Shown: in pieces, positions 1 to 10,955 of the stretch | How the letters are laid out: every line of letters begins with the position of its first letter | Position numbering within the stretch: position 1 is the first letter of the stretch | Source: Tubulanus polymorphus | Lineage: Eukaryota > Nemertea > Palaeonemertea > Tubulaniformes > Tubulanidae | Direction of reading: 5' to 3' | Length of the DNA: 64,000 nucleotides | NCBI RefSeq assembly: GCF_964204645.1 | Contig: NC_134030.1 | Location: 16,497,110 to 16,561,109, forward strand | The notes under the pieces: model-generated | What the model saw: only the letters and a program-made list of their open reading frames with translations | The model's database searches: none | What the model was told of the DNA's origin: nothing | Translations under genes and position numbers: made by a program

Positions 1-1080
1 AAGGGTTGACCTGCTCCTTAGAGCACACTTATATGATCATAATTTTCAAAATATAAATCCTTTCTGCTGTTATTGTAATAGATGGTATTATGGCGTCGAC
101 TGTAAGCATTTCCTCATACAGTGCAAGCATAACACTCATAAAAACCAATATTGCAAACTTCTTCTGAAACTTGACAAAATCTCTTTGTTACCAAGTTGGA
201 ATCAGTACTTATCGTATTATAAGGGTTTTTGCCGCTCCCGCAGAAACCCTGTTGTAATTATGCTGATTATTGTTAATATTATTAAAATCACGCGCTGGTA
301 ACAGCGAACTAGGATGTAGAATCTATGCAGAAATCAATGCAGGAATCATCGTCCGTTGATAAAAGAACATCCTGATATGCCTACAAATAACTGTACGACC
401 TTGAGCGTCAAATCAAGTGTGAAACACGGATTCAGACTAACAACAGTGCGCTTGCGACAATTCTCGGAATCTGATTCACATATCAGTGATTCAAAAATTT
501 GCCATTTTGATGTCGCAAATTACGTTATCGGATTGATATTAGTCTCGATACCTCATTTCCCGCGAACTGTTTAATCCATCTGTGATTCAAAAAGCCACGT
601 TTGGTACCACTACTATGACTTCTGTTTGGGGGATGAAATCAACATTACCTAAATCAAAGACGTTGATGCAGTTTATGTCACATCATGTTCGAATCCTGAC
701 TATGCAAAAATTTTGTTACTGTAATTATGAAGGTAGATCAACCTATTATTAACGAAATCACGGATCAAAACACGCACGGAGAGCATGTGTGACATACAAG
801 TTCATACAACTGCCTCAGGGGGATTTTGAAAGCACCATATATGCGGTTAAGTCGTTTTGACTAGACTTGATACAACAGTACTTTTTACGAGGGGACCTTT
901 ATGGACCCACATATCCAGCATATTGTTGACCCAGGTTGGGCTTCTTGGAAATAGTCATGTTATGGACTTTTTAGAATTATTTCGATGAAATCTTTGTACG
1001 CTTCCTAGTGCAACATATGAAGCAGTTGGGCAGAAACCTGTTATCGCTGCAGCTATATTTTTATGATTTTCTTTTTTTAG
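1..1080. other. Non-coding flank, nothing recognised
   Basis: No exon, repeat or RNA gene could be supported here. Short open frames are random-looking and lack recognisable motifs. The last bases form a pyrimidine tract ending in AG, which is the acceptor for the ankyrin exon that follows, so at least the 3-prime part is probably intron. Confidence 0.5.
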
Positions 1081-1417
1081 GAATTGTTAAAAGGGGGAGC
1101 AGATGTAGATAAAAGTCATATGAGTATTGGAATGTCAATGATGAGTTCGCCCCTACACATCAGTGCCATATATGGATATTTCAATTGTTTCTTCGCTCTG
1201 ATCGTTGCCGGTGCTGACCCGAATAATTGTACAAATAACCACCGCGGGACAATCTATCATTCGTTGGTTAAGTATGACTCGGCAAATGTAAAATTTGTAG
1301 AACTGCTGTATGAAAGTGGTGCAGATGTCTACGTTACCAATGACCAAGGCAAATTCCCCCATGATATCGTTGAATGTGATCTTAATCCAACTGCTGCATT
1401 CATCCAACTCATATTCA
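1081..1417 (+). CDS. Internal exon of an ankyrin-repeat protein
   Basis: This looks like one internal exon of a host gene encoding ankyrin repeats, which normally act as protein-interaction surfaces. It follows a T-rich tract ending in AG at 1079-1080 and ends before a consensus donor GTAAGT at 1418-1423. The frame opens with ELLKGGADVD, the end of one repeat. A helix-turn-helix with SPLHISAIYGYF and IVAGADPN follows, then a third repeat with ELLYESGADV and QGKFPHDIV. This is about two and a half repeats of ~33 residues. The repeat texture recalls ASB (ankyrin plus SOCS box) proteins, but no SOCS box is seen. Other exons were not found, so the parent gene and its function remain unknown. Confidence 0.7.
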
Positions 1418-1517
1418 GTAAGTTTGCTAAAGCTTATTATATCATTTTGAATACATGTATTTTTCTAAGGTGTCCTTGTTGGACACAACCATATAATGAG
1501 CAAATTCTGGGCGAGTA

Positions 1518-1889
1518 GTTAGCTTTCATTAAGTGCCACCCATGTTGTGGGTTATTCATTATGTTAGTTATGGTTGTCTACTTAGAATACTGGTACTCTG
1601 AATTAATTGTAAGTGAAATATAGGGATGAAGCCATGGATTTTTGATTGGTCGGACAAGTACCAAATTTTTTTGGGCGCACATAGTGGTGGCGAGCAGCAC
1701 AGCTTCTGGAGCTCAAAAATGGAACTTCATTTCTCCAAACTTACTCTTGCTTGGTAGTTAACATAATGCAGAATTTAAAAAGTCAAATTTAAGTATTGTT
1801 TTTCATCACTAAAACACTCATGAAAATTGATTCTTTCAACTCTTTCAGTGCTTATGTGATGTGAGAAAAACCCTCAGAGTGCCTATCAT
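1518..1889. other. Intron or spacer, nothing recognised
   Basis: No coding or repeat signal was identified between the ankyrin exon donor and the 3-prime edge of the Gypsy integrase remnant. The exact 3-prime end and LTR of that Gypsy element are not visible here. Confidence 0.35.
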
Positions 1890-2659
1890 TTTTACTAAAG
1901 TGTAGGAAAATCAGTGGTCAGGCCAGTGTCGCTTATGTCTGGGTGGCAAAGTGCTCAGAAGATCATGAAGAGTTCTATTATACCATTTGCACTGTCCATT
2001 GCTCTATGTTCGATCGATGTACATATCACTGTACATGTTCAATCAATGCTGATTCAAAGGCCGATCCTTGGTCCGAATGAATTTGAAGAGGTACACCATA
2101 CTTAACAAACCATTCACTGAAAATGCCTTGGCTGTGGTGTCGGCTGACTGATCCAAGGTAGTAACGGCTTGAGCTTACTTCGTGGAGACATCAGTCATCA
2201 CAAGTACATCTATTTTCCAGCTGCAGGATTGATCGAGCACCATGAATTCAATGGCCAACACTTCCAGTGGATTCTTTGCCAAGAGATGTCCCATAGGCGG
2301 TCTTATTTTAGGTAATGGTCCCTTTGCAAGGATGCTGTATTCACAATTTTTACATTGTGGTTCAACTCCAACACTTAGTCCTGGCCAATAACAACGTGCC
2401 TGAGCAAGCTTCAATGTTCTCTCAAATGCCTGATGCCGGTGTTTGTTATGAAGTGCGTCGAGAATGTGAGATCTCATAGCTTTGGTATCAGCAGTTGTTT
2501 TATTTCACCGTATTCCAGATGCCTGATGTGCCTATACGAAACACCATCCTTGATGGGTCTGATCTTATCCCATTAATTCATATACCCATAACTTCTCTTC
2601 CTTCTCGTCTCCTCTCAGGCGAATTTAGAACTAACCCTGATATTTGTATACTTGGTCTC
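1890..2659 (-). pseudogene. Gypsy A integrase (HHCC zinc domain and DDE core), inactivated
   Basis: The minus strand from 2477 reads HNKHRHQAFERT, then CYWPGL and CKNCEY, the H2C2 zinc domain of retroviral-type integrase. The catalytic core follows. The first catalytic Asp is replaced: the motif reads AIEF where Gypsy integrases have AIDF. A second core motif resembling HSDQG is legible in another frame near 2060. Near 1930-1970 a stretch resembling [19 protein letters not shown] is visible, which follows the catalytic Glu in the family. Multiple frameshifts make this a dead copy. Confidence 0.8.
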
Positions 2660-2664
2660 TCTTA

Positions 2665-3895
2665 CAGGGTTCGTCGCGGTGCTTGAAAAGCTTGAAATGA
2701 CTTAAATTTGCGAAATACTACTCAAGCGCTTGAAAACAGCTTGAAAATAGATCGAAAGCTTGATATGATTATTTTTGACTTGGAATAAAAAGATATGGCT
2801 TGAAATGCTTGATTATCACAAATTTTCTTATTCGCAAATTTTTTTCGATGAAATCGCGGACAGAATATGTTCTTGAGTCGTTTCTACGCGTGCATCATGT
2901 TTTAGGCATCCATAAAGAAATTAATTGAATTGTATTGAATCGCGAGACTCGCTTGCACTGCGATTTGTGGTGAAACTCTCCGGTGTCTGGAGACATGAAC
3001 ATATGGGGAAATTTCAGTCATGCATGTTATCGAGCATCGATGTAAAATGGCATTGGAATCCCACACCAGGTGTGAGAGCCATGTTGAAGGCACCGCGACC
3101 TAGTCAAAGTCATTGAACATTACAAATTTCGTATAAGGCCATCCAAAAATAAACGTCTGTTTGCCGTCACCCGACCGACCCGACTTCAAAGGTACCGAGT
3201 GGAAACTTTTTTCTTGGATTCATTGAAATAAATTTTATTTTTGATACAAATGGCCGACCCACTGCCGATGTATGAGCTACGTTTGTTTGAAGTTAAGTGT
3301 GCATCGTGTGAAAACATGCCTCGACTATAGTTGAAGTTTTCCAGGAAACTGGCAGTGTTCCAATAAGCTGCCATTCATTCTTTGTGACTGTATTAAAGCT
3401 GGTAATGTTATAGCGTGCTTATATTCAATCTACTGTTTCATTTTGAACGCAGATTTGGGATATTGTTTCCACTAAAAGAGGTGATGAAAAATTTGTTGTT
3501 TTTTTTTTGCTCCAAAATTTTGCAAAAAAATTGATTCTACCTACCTAATGACTGGTCCAAAAAATTTTAGTAGGTGTAACGGCAAAACAGACAATTAATT
3601 TGGGATTGCCTAATATCCAAATCTTGATTGATATGGATATTTAAGCTAGGAAATGCTGAAAATCATTGTGATAAACGGGTTTCATCTCTAAAAGGATCGT
3701 ATCAACTCAGAGGTTCCACTGGAATCAAAATTTTACCTCTTTTTTAACATTTTTATGCGAACCTGTTAAAAATAGGCAAATTGGCTGCAACTATCGAAAA
3801 TTGCTTCCAACGTGCCTTAAAAAATAGCTTGAAAATAGTATAAATCTAGCTTGAAATAGCTTGAATTTCACCTGAGCTTGAGACAATGAACCCTG
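2665..3895. mobile_element. Non-autonomous hAT-like element, 5-bp target duplication
   Basis: This 1231-bp element begins CAGGGTTCGTCG and ends with the near-inverse CAATGAACCCTG. It is flanked by direct repeats TCTTA at 2660-2664 and 3896-3900. Removing it rejoins the Gypsy integrase to the preceding pol linker. Subterminal regions carry many copies of a GCTTGAAA motif. No transposase is encoded. CAGGG termini are typical of hAT elements. Most hATs duplicate 8 bp, but 5-bp variants are known, so superfamily assignment is likely rather than proven. Confidence 0.75.
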
Positions 3896-3900
3896 TCTTA

Positions 3901-4287
3901 ATATATGGATCAGCTTTCTGTGCCTCCCTGACTTCTGCAGAAAAAAACGATGGAAACACATCTTGGACCTTTAAATAATCGATAACCAGATGAGTGACTT
4001 CCTGCAAACAGGTCTTTGCAACCAAAGCATGTATGATAGGTGGCAGAATTGGCGTTATTGGTTCGTCATTGACTGGTTATCGACTGAGTGCATCGGCAGG
4101 GACATTCTGTTTCCCTGGTTTGTACTTGATCTCTAAGTTTTACAATGCAATCCACCTCTGTACCATTGCTCCGAGTTAAGACTTTAGACTGCAAATAGCT
4201 CAAAGGGTTATTATCCGTGTACGCAATGAACTGAGCTTCGAAGAGATAATCCTTGAATTTCTCTGTGATCGCCCATATTTCCATCAA
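3901..4287 (-). pseudogene. Gypsy A RNase H core and pol linker
   Basis: From 4287 downward the minus strand reads MEIWAITEKFKDYL, then YTDNNPLSYLQSK, the RNase H segment that in Gypsy elements directly follows the piece ending at 7305. Across one frameshift it continues with a PGKQNVPADALSRQ motif, the conserved end of the Gypsy RNase H. The reading resumes after the hAT-like insertion in the integrase zinc region. The precise restart at 4287 marks the left edge of the DIRS insertion. Confidence 0.85.
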
Positions 4288-4349
4288 GTACTGTACCCTT
4301 TCTGGAAAATCTGGAAAATATTTTAGTTCAACTGATCTGCCTATAGGCT

Positions 4350-4905
4350 CATTTCGCTCGGCGTATTATGCAACTCCAGGTGCTGTGGATCATGGTCATA
4401 GCTGCCTGGATGCTGATTATACTTTGATCAGCCCGGATACTGGTTCAGCACAGTCGGGTATTCGTTTGCCTAAGTCCGGTTTGGTGGTCATGACGTCAAT
4501 CCTGGACAATCTGACCAGGGTTGATTCGTTTCAGGATTTGGCTCTTAAGGTGTTGACGGGCGAGCTTCACGCAACTCAGCCGTCAATGGGGGCTCCGACC
4601 TTGAGTCAGTTGCCCTAAAACTAGAGGGAATGGACCGGATTATCCAATCTTTGGCTCATTCTGTTTCACATGTCATTCCGTTTTCGGTTCGAGGTCAGGC
4701 TAATCTTGTGTTAGCCTCCCGTCAGTCAGTTATGGACTCCAGTTCCAAAGCTTGTCTACCAGATATGATGTCTAATTCATTACTGAGAGCTCAATTGGGG
4801 ACATCTTCGTGTCTCTTCTCCAATTGGCGCGCTCCTGTTTTTGCCGAGCTAAGGAAGATTCGGGAGCTCCAGACCAAGTCCACCGCGTCAAGCCTCGTCT
4901 AGTCA
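4350..4905 (+). pseudogene. DIRS gag-like region
   Basis: Two consecutive plus-strand frames (to 4618, then 4630-4902) read like the DIRS first ORF. They include a LASRQSVMDSSSKACLPD stretch followed by LLRAQLGTSSCLFSN, which in the family precedes the RT. A stop and short spacer separate the two frames, so the ORF is broken. The N-terminal part is short for a DIRS gag. The function would be a nucleic-acid-binding structural protein, inferred from position only. Confidence 0.6.
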
Positions 4906-5114
4906 TAACAATTCCGGTTCATATGGGGGCAAGGGGAATGCTCCAAAAAGGGGCTCTTCCTTTTGGAAAAACTCGATGTGAATTCTTGGGACCAGTGGCA
5001 GGCAGCCACCCACTGGTCCGACCTTTTTAGAGATGGTTGGCCCTCCCGGGTCGTCTCACGTGGCTTCTGTTTGCATTCCTAAGGTGACTGCGCCTGACGA
5101 GGTCACCTCCCGAC

Positions 5115-5732
5115 ATGCGACCAAAACTGGGTCAGGAGGCCTTAATCTCTCCGGCTCTCAAGGAATTGGCCAAGAAAGGAGTGATAGAACCAAATAAACT
5201 TCTCCCGGCTGGTCTTCTCGAATATTCATTGTACCAAAGGTCACAGCGGGGTCAATGGACGGAGATAGATCTGTCATCCCTCAATCGGCACCTAGACATT
5301 CCAACGTTCCGGATGACCAAACCCAGGGACGGGATTCAAGGGCTCCGTCCGGGTCAATGGGCTGCTTCATTGGACCTGAAAGATGGTTATTTTCAGGTTC
5401 CATTTCACCCAAAATCTCGGCAATTTCTCAGGTTAAATTGGAAAGACCGCCAGTTCCAGTTCAGGTCTCTTCCATTTGGCCTCAGTACGGCCCCGTGAGT
5501 TTTCACCAAGTTGGCCAAGTCTGTTCAGAAGGTACTTCAGTCCTCGGGTGCTCGACTGTTCATTTACCTCAACGACTGGTTGATAGTCGCAAACTCGGCT
5601 CAAGAATGTAGGGAGGCAATGACCTCAGTCTTGGACTTAGTCCATCAGCTAGGGTTCCGCGTAAACAGGGAAAGATCTCAGTTGACGCCGGCCCAACAGT
5701 TCACTTATCTCGGCATGGACTTCTATCTTTGA
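5115..5732 (+). pseudogene. DIRS reverse transcriptase, catalytic Asp lost
   Basis: The RT reads IDLSSLNRHL, then SLDLKDGYFQVPFHP and SLPFGLSTAP, the characteristic palm motifs of DIRS RT. After a frameshift near 5498-5511 comes FIYLNDWLIVANS. In active DIRS elements this is YLDDWL, so the first Asp of the catalytic pair is Asn here. A LGFRVNRERSQLTPAQ and YLGMDF segment completes the thumb. The domain is otherwise nearly full length. One substitution at the active site plus the frameshift makes it inactive. Confidence 0.85.
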
Positions 5733-5929
5733 ATCGGCAAAGTCTTTCCGTCCATGGCTCGAGTAGCCAAACTTCAAGAAGCTGTAGCGGGAGTTCCCAC
5801 AACCCCGAGACCGCGCTTGCAACGATATTAGAAGGTCTTCTGGTCTCCATAGAAGGGCAACTGGGAGACCTTGATTTGTGTACCTCCAACCGATCTAAGC
5901 CCAGATCTTCATTGGTGGGCAACAACTAC

Positions 5930-6345
5930 GAATCTTCGTCGCAGGGTGTCTCTGGCCCCGTTAGAAGCTCCAGTTCGTGTATTCACGGATGCCAGTCATC
6001 AAGGGTGGGGCGCATCTGGAGAACTGAGTCAAAGCCGGGAAGTGGTCTCGCTATAAGGCCATCAACCACATAAATTTCCTGGAACTGCTGGCCGTGTGTA
6101 AGGCCCTGAAGTTCATTCACAGGAGAGTAGAGGGCCACCACATTAGCCACGGACAGTTCAACAGTGAGGGTTTACCTTCAGAATCAAGGGGGCACTCACT
6201 CAGAAACCCTCACGGATCCGTGAGCCAAAATTCTTCTTAGGTGCCAGGCAAAGGGCGTTTCCCTGACTGTGGCACATTTAGTAGGGAAAAGGAACGTGAT
6301 GGTGGATGCTCTTTCTCGTCTAGGTCAGGCTGGCGACAGAATGAG
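5930..6345 (+). pseudogene. DIRS RNase H domain
   Basis: The frame around 5970-6056 reads APVRVFTDASHQGWGAS, the TDAS...GWGA start of the DIRS RNase H. Shifted frames further on give INFLELLAVCKALKFIH and, near 6290, LVGKRNVMVDALSR, the motif closing the domain. At least two frame changes occur between these pieces. The domain lies directly downstream of the RT, as expected. Confidence 0.8.
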
Positions 6346-6436
6346 TTCTCCACCAAGAGGTAGCCAATTGGGGCCCACGTAGCGGTCATTTATTCCGCTG
6401 CTGGATCACCTGAAGGGTGTTATTTCTCGGGATTCA

Positions 6437-6650
6437 GTGGCCCGATGGGTCTCTTCACTGATCAGAGACATTTTATTGAAAGAGAATCTTTCCTCGAAGG
6501 TAGTTGTTTCTCATCAAGTGAGTTCTATGGCTACATCTTGTGCAGACTTTTCGGGTGCTCCTTTGGAAGAAGTCTGTCGGGGCTGCCTTTTGAAAATCTC
6601 CATCAAAATGAACGTCCTTTTATTTACAGGATGTTTCAGGCCAGTTAGGC
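6437..6650 (+). pseudogene. DIRS tyrosine recombinase, C-terminal remnant
   Basis: Only the last part of the recombinase remains. It reads VARWVSSLIRDIL, then VVSHQVSSMATSCA and APLEEVC. In the next frame TSFYLQDVSG carries the catalytic Tyr, preceded by two TGA codons where the family has Trp or another sense codon. Only about 90 bp separate this from the end of RNase H, so most of the recombinase was deleted internally. The same deletion may have removed any methyltransferase-like ORF. The copy could not integrate by itself. Confidence 0.75.
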
Positions 6651-6990
6651 TCATTAGCATCGCTCGGTTCTGTCATTATGGCCCAAGGTGTCCGTTCTTT
6701 TCGATCGGACTCTTCAGTGTAGAATTTTTATTTTTGCATTATCAGGATCACGAGGGTTGTATCCGTGGACATAGTTTGAGCTCATATTCGCAAGTATTAA
6801 TTTTGCAAAATTCGGGGGCCCCTGAGCTGGACGGACTCGCTGTGGCCAATCGGTTTTCCCTATGCTACAGTGCTCCATTCCTTGCTTGGGTAAGTGCTCT
6901 CCTTTTTTCCTCTTACCTTGCGATTGAGCAGTGGTTTTTCTATCTACCTTTCCCACCATCCTCGTGCTAGTCTAGTCTAGCAAAAACCAT

Positions 6991-7296
6991 AGAAAGGGTA
7001 CAGTACTAGACGGAAATATTACAATTTTTGGAACTAAAATTTGTATTTACGAGTAGCACTCAACCTTTCTTATGGTGGGAATCCCGCCCAGCTGCCCCGC
7101 ATAGCTTCTTTTTTGGGTCTGCTATGGCATAAAAAGATGGCGGATTTGGCCGAGGGCTAAATGCAATACCGCAGGGCCAGGACATATAGAAAAACCATTG
7201 GCGATCAATCCAAATTTAGAAAATATTGGCAAAAACCATAGGAAAGGGTAAGTGTTACTCGACAATACAAATTTTAGTTCCAAAAATTGTAATTTC
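6991..7296. repeat. DIRS internal complementary region and right inverted terminus
   Basis: Segment 7013-7076 is an inverted copy of 7235-7296, about 62 bp with few mismatches. Segment 6991-7006 is the exact reverse complement of the element left end at 4288-4303. This is the arrangement used by DIRS elements to rebuild both ends through a circular intermediate. No promoter was identified. Confidence 0.85.
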
Positions 7297-7304
7297 AATG
7301 CCAG

Positions 7305-7795
7305 GAGTTCCTACTTCATGGAGCTGTAATTATTCATATTCTTTTCATGCGGAAGGAAACCTGTACTGCTATAATTCATGGCATGTCATCCTGGTCTTGG
7401 GACAACGCAGCATCTAAACCCATCATTGAGGTGTCCTTTTACAAAATGAATTTTTTGGAGAAATCCACAAATCCCAATATCAGTGGGGATGTCGGCTTAT
7501 CTTTGAGTACATTGTTTGCGATTTCATGTTCCTCCCTCCACTTCAGTTTACTGTTCTTGCCCCCTGCATTGGTGATGAGTTTGTGTAAGGGAGTGGCGAT
7601 GTGTCCGAAATTCTATACCAAACAACGATAAAATGAACAAAACGCTACTAAACTATCACAACTCTCCCGTGGCCTGGCGTCTACAGCCTTGGTCTTCTCT
7701 GGATCGGTTGCCATGCCCTCCCCACTTATCATGTGTCCTAGATATTTCACTTGTTTCTGAAAAAAACGACATTTCGACAGTTTGACTTTTCCTGG
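7305..7795 (-). pseudogene. Gypsy A reverse transcriptase C-terminus and RNase H N-terminus
   Basis: The minus strand reads SKCRFFQKQVKYLGHMIS then GEGMATDPEKTKAV near 7790-7690. This is the hallmark connection between the RT palm/thumb and the RNase H of Ty3/Gypsy pol. Downstream a TDAS-type RNase H start and a YSSMK-x-ELLA stretch are legible across frameshifts down to about 7305, where the DIRS insertion interrupts the codons. The upstream palm with the YxDD site is absent, so this copy is 5-prime truncated near 7795. It is inactive. Confidence 0.8.
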
Positions 7796-10700
7796 TACAT
7801 GTATTTTTTAACTGACAGATCGCCGTATTTTTAACTGGTCGTTTCTGATTTGCTGTCATTATATAATTACCAAGATGGATTAGTTTTAGACTGTAGAAGC
7901 ACCAGGCCCGCCACCCCAAGTTGAAAAGATCATTTTTTTCGCCAGCCTTTGGCTGAGCTTATAACCATACATTGGAGCAAATTTAAGTGACATGGTTTCC
8001 AGAATGGCTCTTTTACTCTGCAACTAATGATGTATTCTTACAAATCATGCACTCAAGCGTTATCCATTCTTCAGTCTAGGAAGCCGTGTTTGAAAAAGTT
8101 TAAAATTTACTGGTCTTTTGTGAACATCTGAATACAAAGATGTCAATTTTAAAAAGCCAATCAGAAAAACTTATGATTGGCTTAGCCGCAGAAATCAGCA
8201 GGTGTTCACATGAACCCACGGTTTAGTCTACTGTTGTTTTTTTTACCTCTGGGTTTTATCAGCATTGGTTGACGTTTGTGACGTCATAACAATGCTAGTA
8301 AAATGGATTGAAAATAGAAGTTCGAAAAAATAGCACCGACCCTTCTAATTTTCATAGTAACTTCAAATTGTCACTCTATTCACGTAAAACATTAGAAACA
8401 GCTGAAAATGACTCAAATGTTTCAATTATTCCCCACAACATAGCGTTGACAGATTTCTGATAGCATTTTTATCATAAGTTATCTGGTAGATGAGAGCGGG
8501 TTAAACAATCGCGTAGTGATATGTCCGCATTGACATTGGCAGTTAAGAATGGGGAAGGGCCTCTTCGTAACAGAAAAACATAAAATTATGTACCTCCGAT
8601 TTATAAATATCATAGTGTTTGAATATCATTGTATCTCCAACTATCAGTAGCCTTGGGAACTGGGCTTAATTTTCAGCATCAGAATACGTATTTCTAGAGC
8701 AGTGGAACGGCAGGCCTACTCGTGACTGAAATCTGTATGGGTAAGTTACGTGATCATGCGGGAACACCTTTGCTTAAATTAAAACCATTTCATGATGATA
8801 CGAAACGGTAGGCTACCACCATGATACGATATCACCAATAAAGATAGATCATTTTATTCAATTTCACCAGAGTTGTTTATTGGAGGAAAATCTCATTGTT
8901 AAGTACGCCGAGAACAACCATGTTTTGTCAATAATTAGTTGACTGACAGTTTATTGTAAAATTCCATCGGTTCCATCATATTCTAAGATACGAGTTCACT
9001 TTAAGATGTCCCGTCGCCTCCTGGGCACTCAGAAGGCGGTAGCAGTCCCTTGCTTACGCACTATCAGTGCTGAGTGAGAAATGGGTTTGAGCCCTGCTGG
9101 CTTCGTACAATGTGCGGGTAACACAAAGGCCGTCCCGTCGTGAGGTTAAATAAACAATCCAATAGGGTTTAGTCTTGAGAAACCAAGTTGAACGAAGTAA
9201 AGCCAAACAAACAATCATAAGCCTGCCTTCCTCAGTGACCCCAACGTCGACATCGCTTTCTATGCGATGTGTTACATGCGTGCGTTTGACCAGTTGATCT
9301 ACGTATACATCAGAGGATCTTGCATTCAGAAAAATTGTTCTGTTTTCGTTTTCATTATTCAGCAATAAGGCCAAACAGTTCATGCGAGAAAAAATCACCG
9401 TCAGTTGCGATTACCCTTTCAGTTGTACATCGTTGATACGAATCTCGTGTAGGTGAAAGTGCCGAAATTGTTGTATTAAATGATTTCCAAATCTTGATTG
9501 ATATAAATATCTTAGCTGGGACATGATGGAAAACATCAGAATGTACTAGTTTCGTCTTTTTAACAGCATCGGATTAATGAGGCTTAACAATACAAATAAC
9601 CTAGGCTAAACTAGCCAAATTTTCAAATTCATTTTCAGCATAAACGAAAATCGTTCTCACACAAATTGACCTTAAGTCTGTGGTCCTCCCAATTAACATT
9701 GTCATAGAACATTTGTCAGCAGATGTAATACATCAACCACTTACCATACCACAGTATAATCTACCAATGCTTCAAAGCTCATGGGCCAATTGTTTTATTG
9801 ATTCCTGTGACATCTTCAGTTGATTTGTTTTTGAGGAATTTTTATTTGCACTACTGAAAATTCATCCCTGACAATTTTGCAAGGTTCGGGAAAATACTCT
9901 TTCTCATATCAGCTTGATATGCAAATAAGCCACGTGCTCGAATTGCAAATACAATCAAATATTTCAAATCTAAGTCAATTTAACTTAATTGATCAAAGTA
10001 ACTGCAAATCAAATTTAAATGATATTGAGAGGGGAGAGTATTTTGACAAATATCACCAACAGATTGCATAGTTCATGTAAAGCAAATGTCACAGGGTAGT
10101 CATAGTGCTCTTGTTGGAGCAGTGGCCACATCCCTGAAGTACTATTATAGACTCAATTGGAACCAGTGGGTGTTTATTTGGAATTTGGGGACAATTTGGG
10201 GTGTTTGATATAGCTTCAAAAGAATCTGGATGATAAGTGATCTGATGGTATCCTGACCTGAAAGAACGATTTTTTCTCTTTCAGGGAACCCACGCTCTTT
10301 GTTGTCTGGATGTCGTCTGGTCATTCGACACACTATTGGAAAAAAAAACCTGCCTGTTATTAATGAGTTACCATTACCACAAAAACTGCTTGCCTACCTC
10401 CAGTTCAGATGAAAAATCAATTTCCAGGCTAGCTTTATTTTCATTGAATGCAGATGATATTTGAGCAGTGTTCTAAAATGCTATTCTAAAATGCTATCCA
10501 TGCTATTCACAATGGGCACAATACTTCTAGGGTGCTAGAGGTTTATTCTATGCTTGTGTGACCGGTTCCCTCGCTCCCCCACGGTTCGAATCCAGGATTG
10601 GAAAATATGTTAAATAAAAAACTTTTCTCCGCAAAGTATAAAAATCACATGAAGACATAAGTCCCCTTGGACTGACACTTATTTTAGTATCGAGTACATC

Positions 10701-10947
10701 ACATATCAAAAGTAAAATATCAGAAAGTTAAACTTTTGGTCAAACCTAACAACACGTGTTCGGAAATGCTCAATACGCCGGATTTACGCCAGATATAATA
10801 GCGTATGCAAGCGAAAATGGGCGATGCCATGTTGTTTATAGGGGATATGGGTTATTCCGATATTTTAGGGATGGGAGCATCACACAGTTGGAGGAATTTT
10901 TTGTCCAGTCTAATTAAGACATAACTTAAATCTCATTTTGTGTAATA
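7796..10947. other. Gene-free stretch
   Basis: About 3.1 kb without a supportable gene. Open frames, including one of 114 codons at 9054-9398 on the minus strand, show no motif or splice context. A stretch near 9478-9600 resembles the interior of the hAT-like element (around 3611-3740) and is probably a decayed fragment. A tRNA-type B box lies near 10583. Confidence 0.5.
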
Positions 10948-10955
10948 TTGAATAT

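Larger units (their letters stand above)
4288..7297 (+). mobile_element. DIRS-type tyrosine-recombinase retrotransposon, nested in Gypsy A
   Basis: A plus-strand element carries gag-like, DIRS-type RT, RNase H and the last part of a tyrosine recombinase in that order. Its left terminus GTACTGTACCCTTTCT (4288-4303) is exactly complementary to 6991-7006. Its right terminus (7235-7296) is complementary to 7013-7076. This gives the inverted termini plus internal complementary region expected for DIRS elements, whose integration uses a recombinase and leaves no target duplication. The insertion interrupts Gypsy A codons cleanly. The element is internally deleted and full of stops, hence inactive. 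Confidence 0.88.
1890..7795 (-). mobile_element. Ty3/Gypsy retrotransposon A, truncated and split by two insertions
   Basis: A minus-strand Gypsy pol is read in three separated pieces. The reverse-transcriptase thumb and start of RNase H lie at 7305-7795, the RNase H to linker part at 3901-4287, and the integrase at 1890-2659. The gaps are a DIRS element (4288-7297) and a hAT-like DNA element (2665-3895). Removing both restores a normal domain order, so the Gypsy copy was there first. Gag, protease, most of the RT and both LTRs are missing. The pieces contain several frameshifts and stops. Confidence 0.85.

Noticed and set aside
6437-6970. Single 177-codon protein
   Set aside because: Only its first third matches the DIRS recombinase; the family frame shifts near 6575, and the rest is untranslated DIRS end sequence.
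9054-9398. 114-codon minus-strand open frame
   Set aside because: No recognised motif, no splice context and composition like flanking non-coding DNA.
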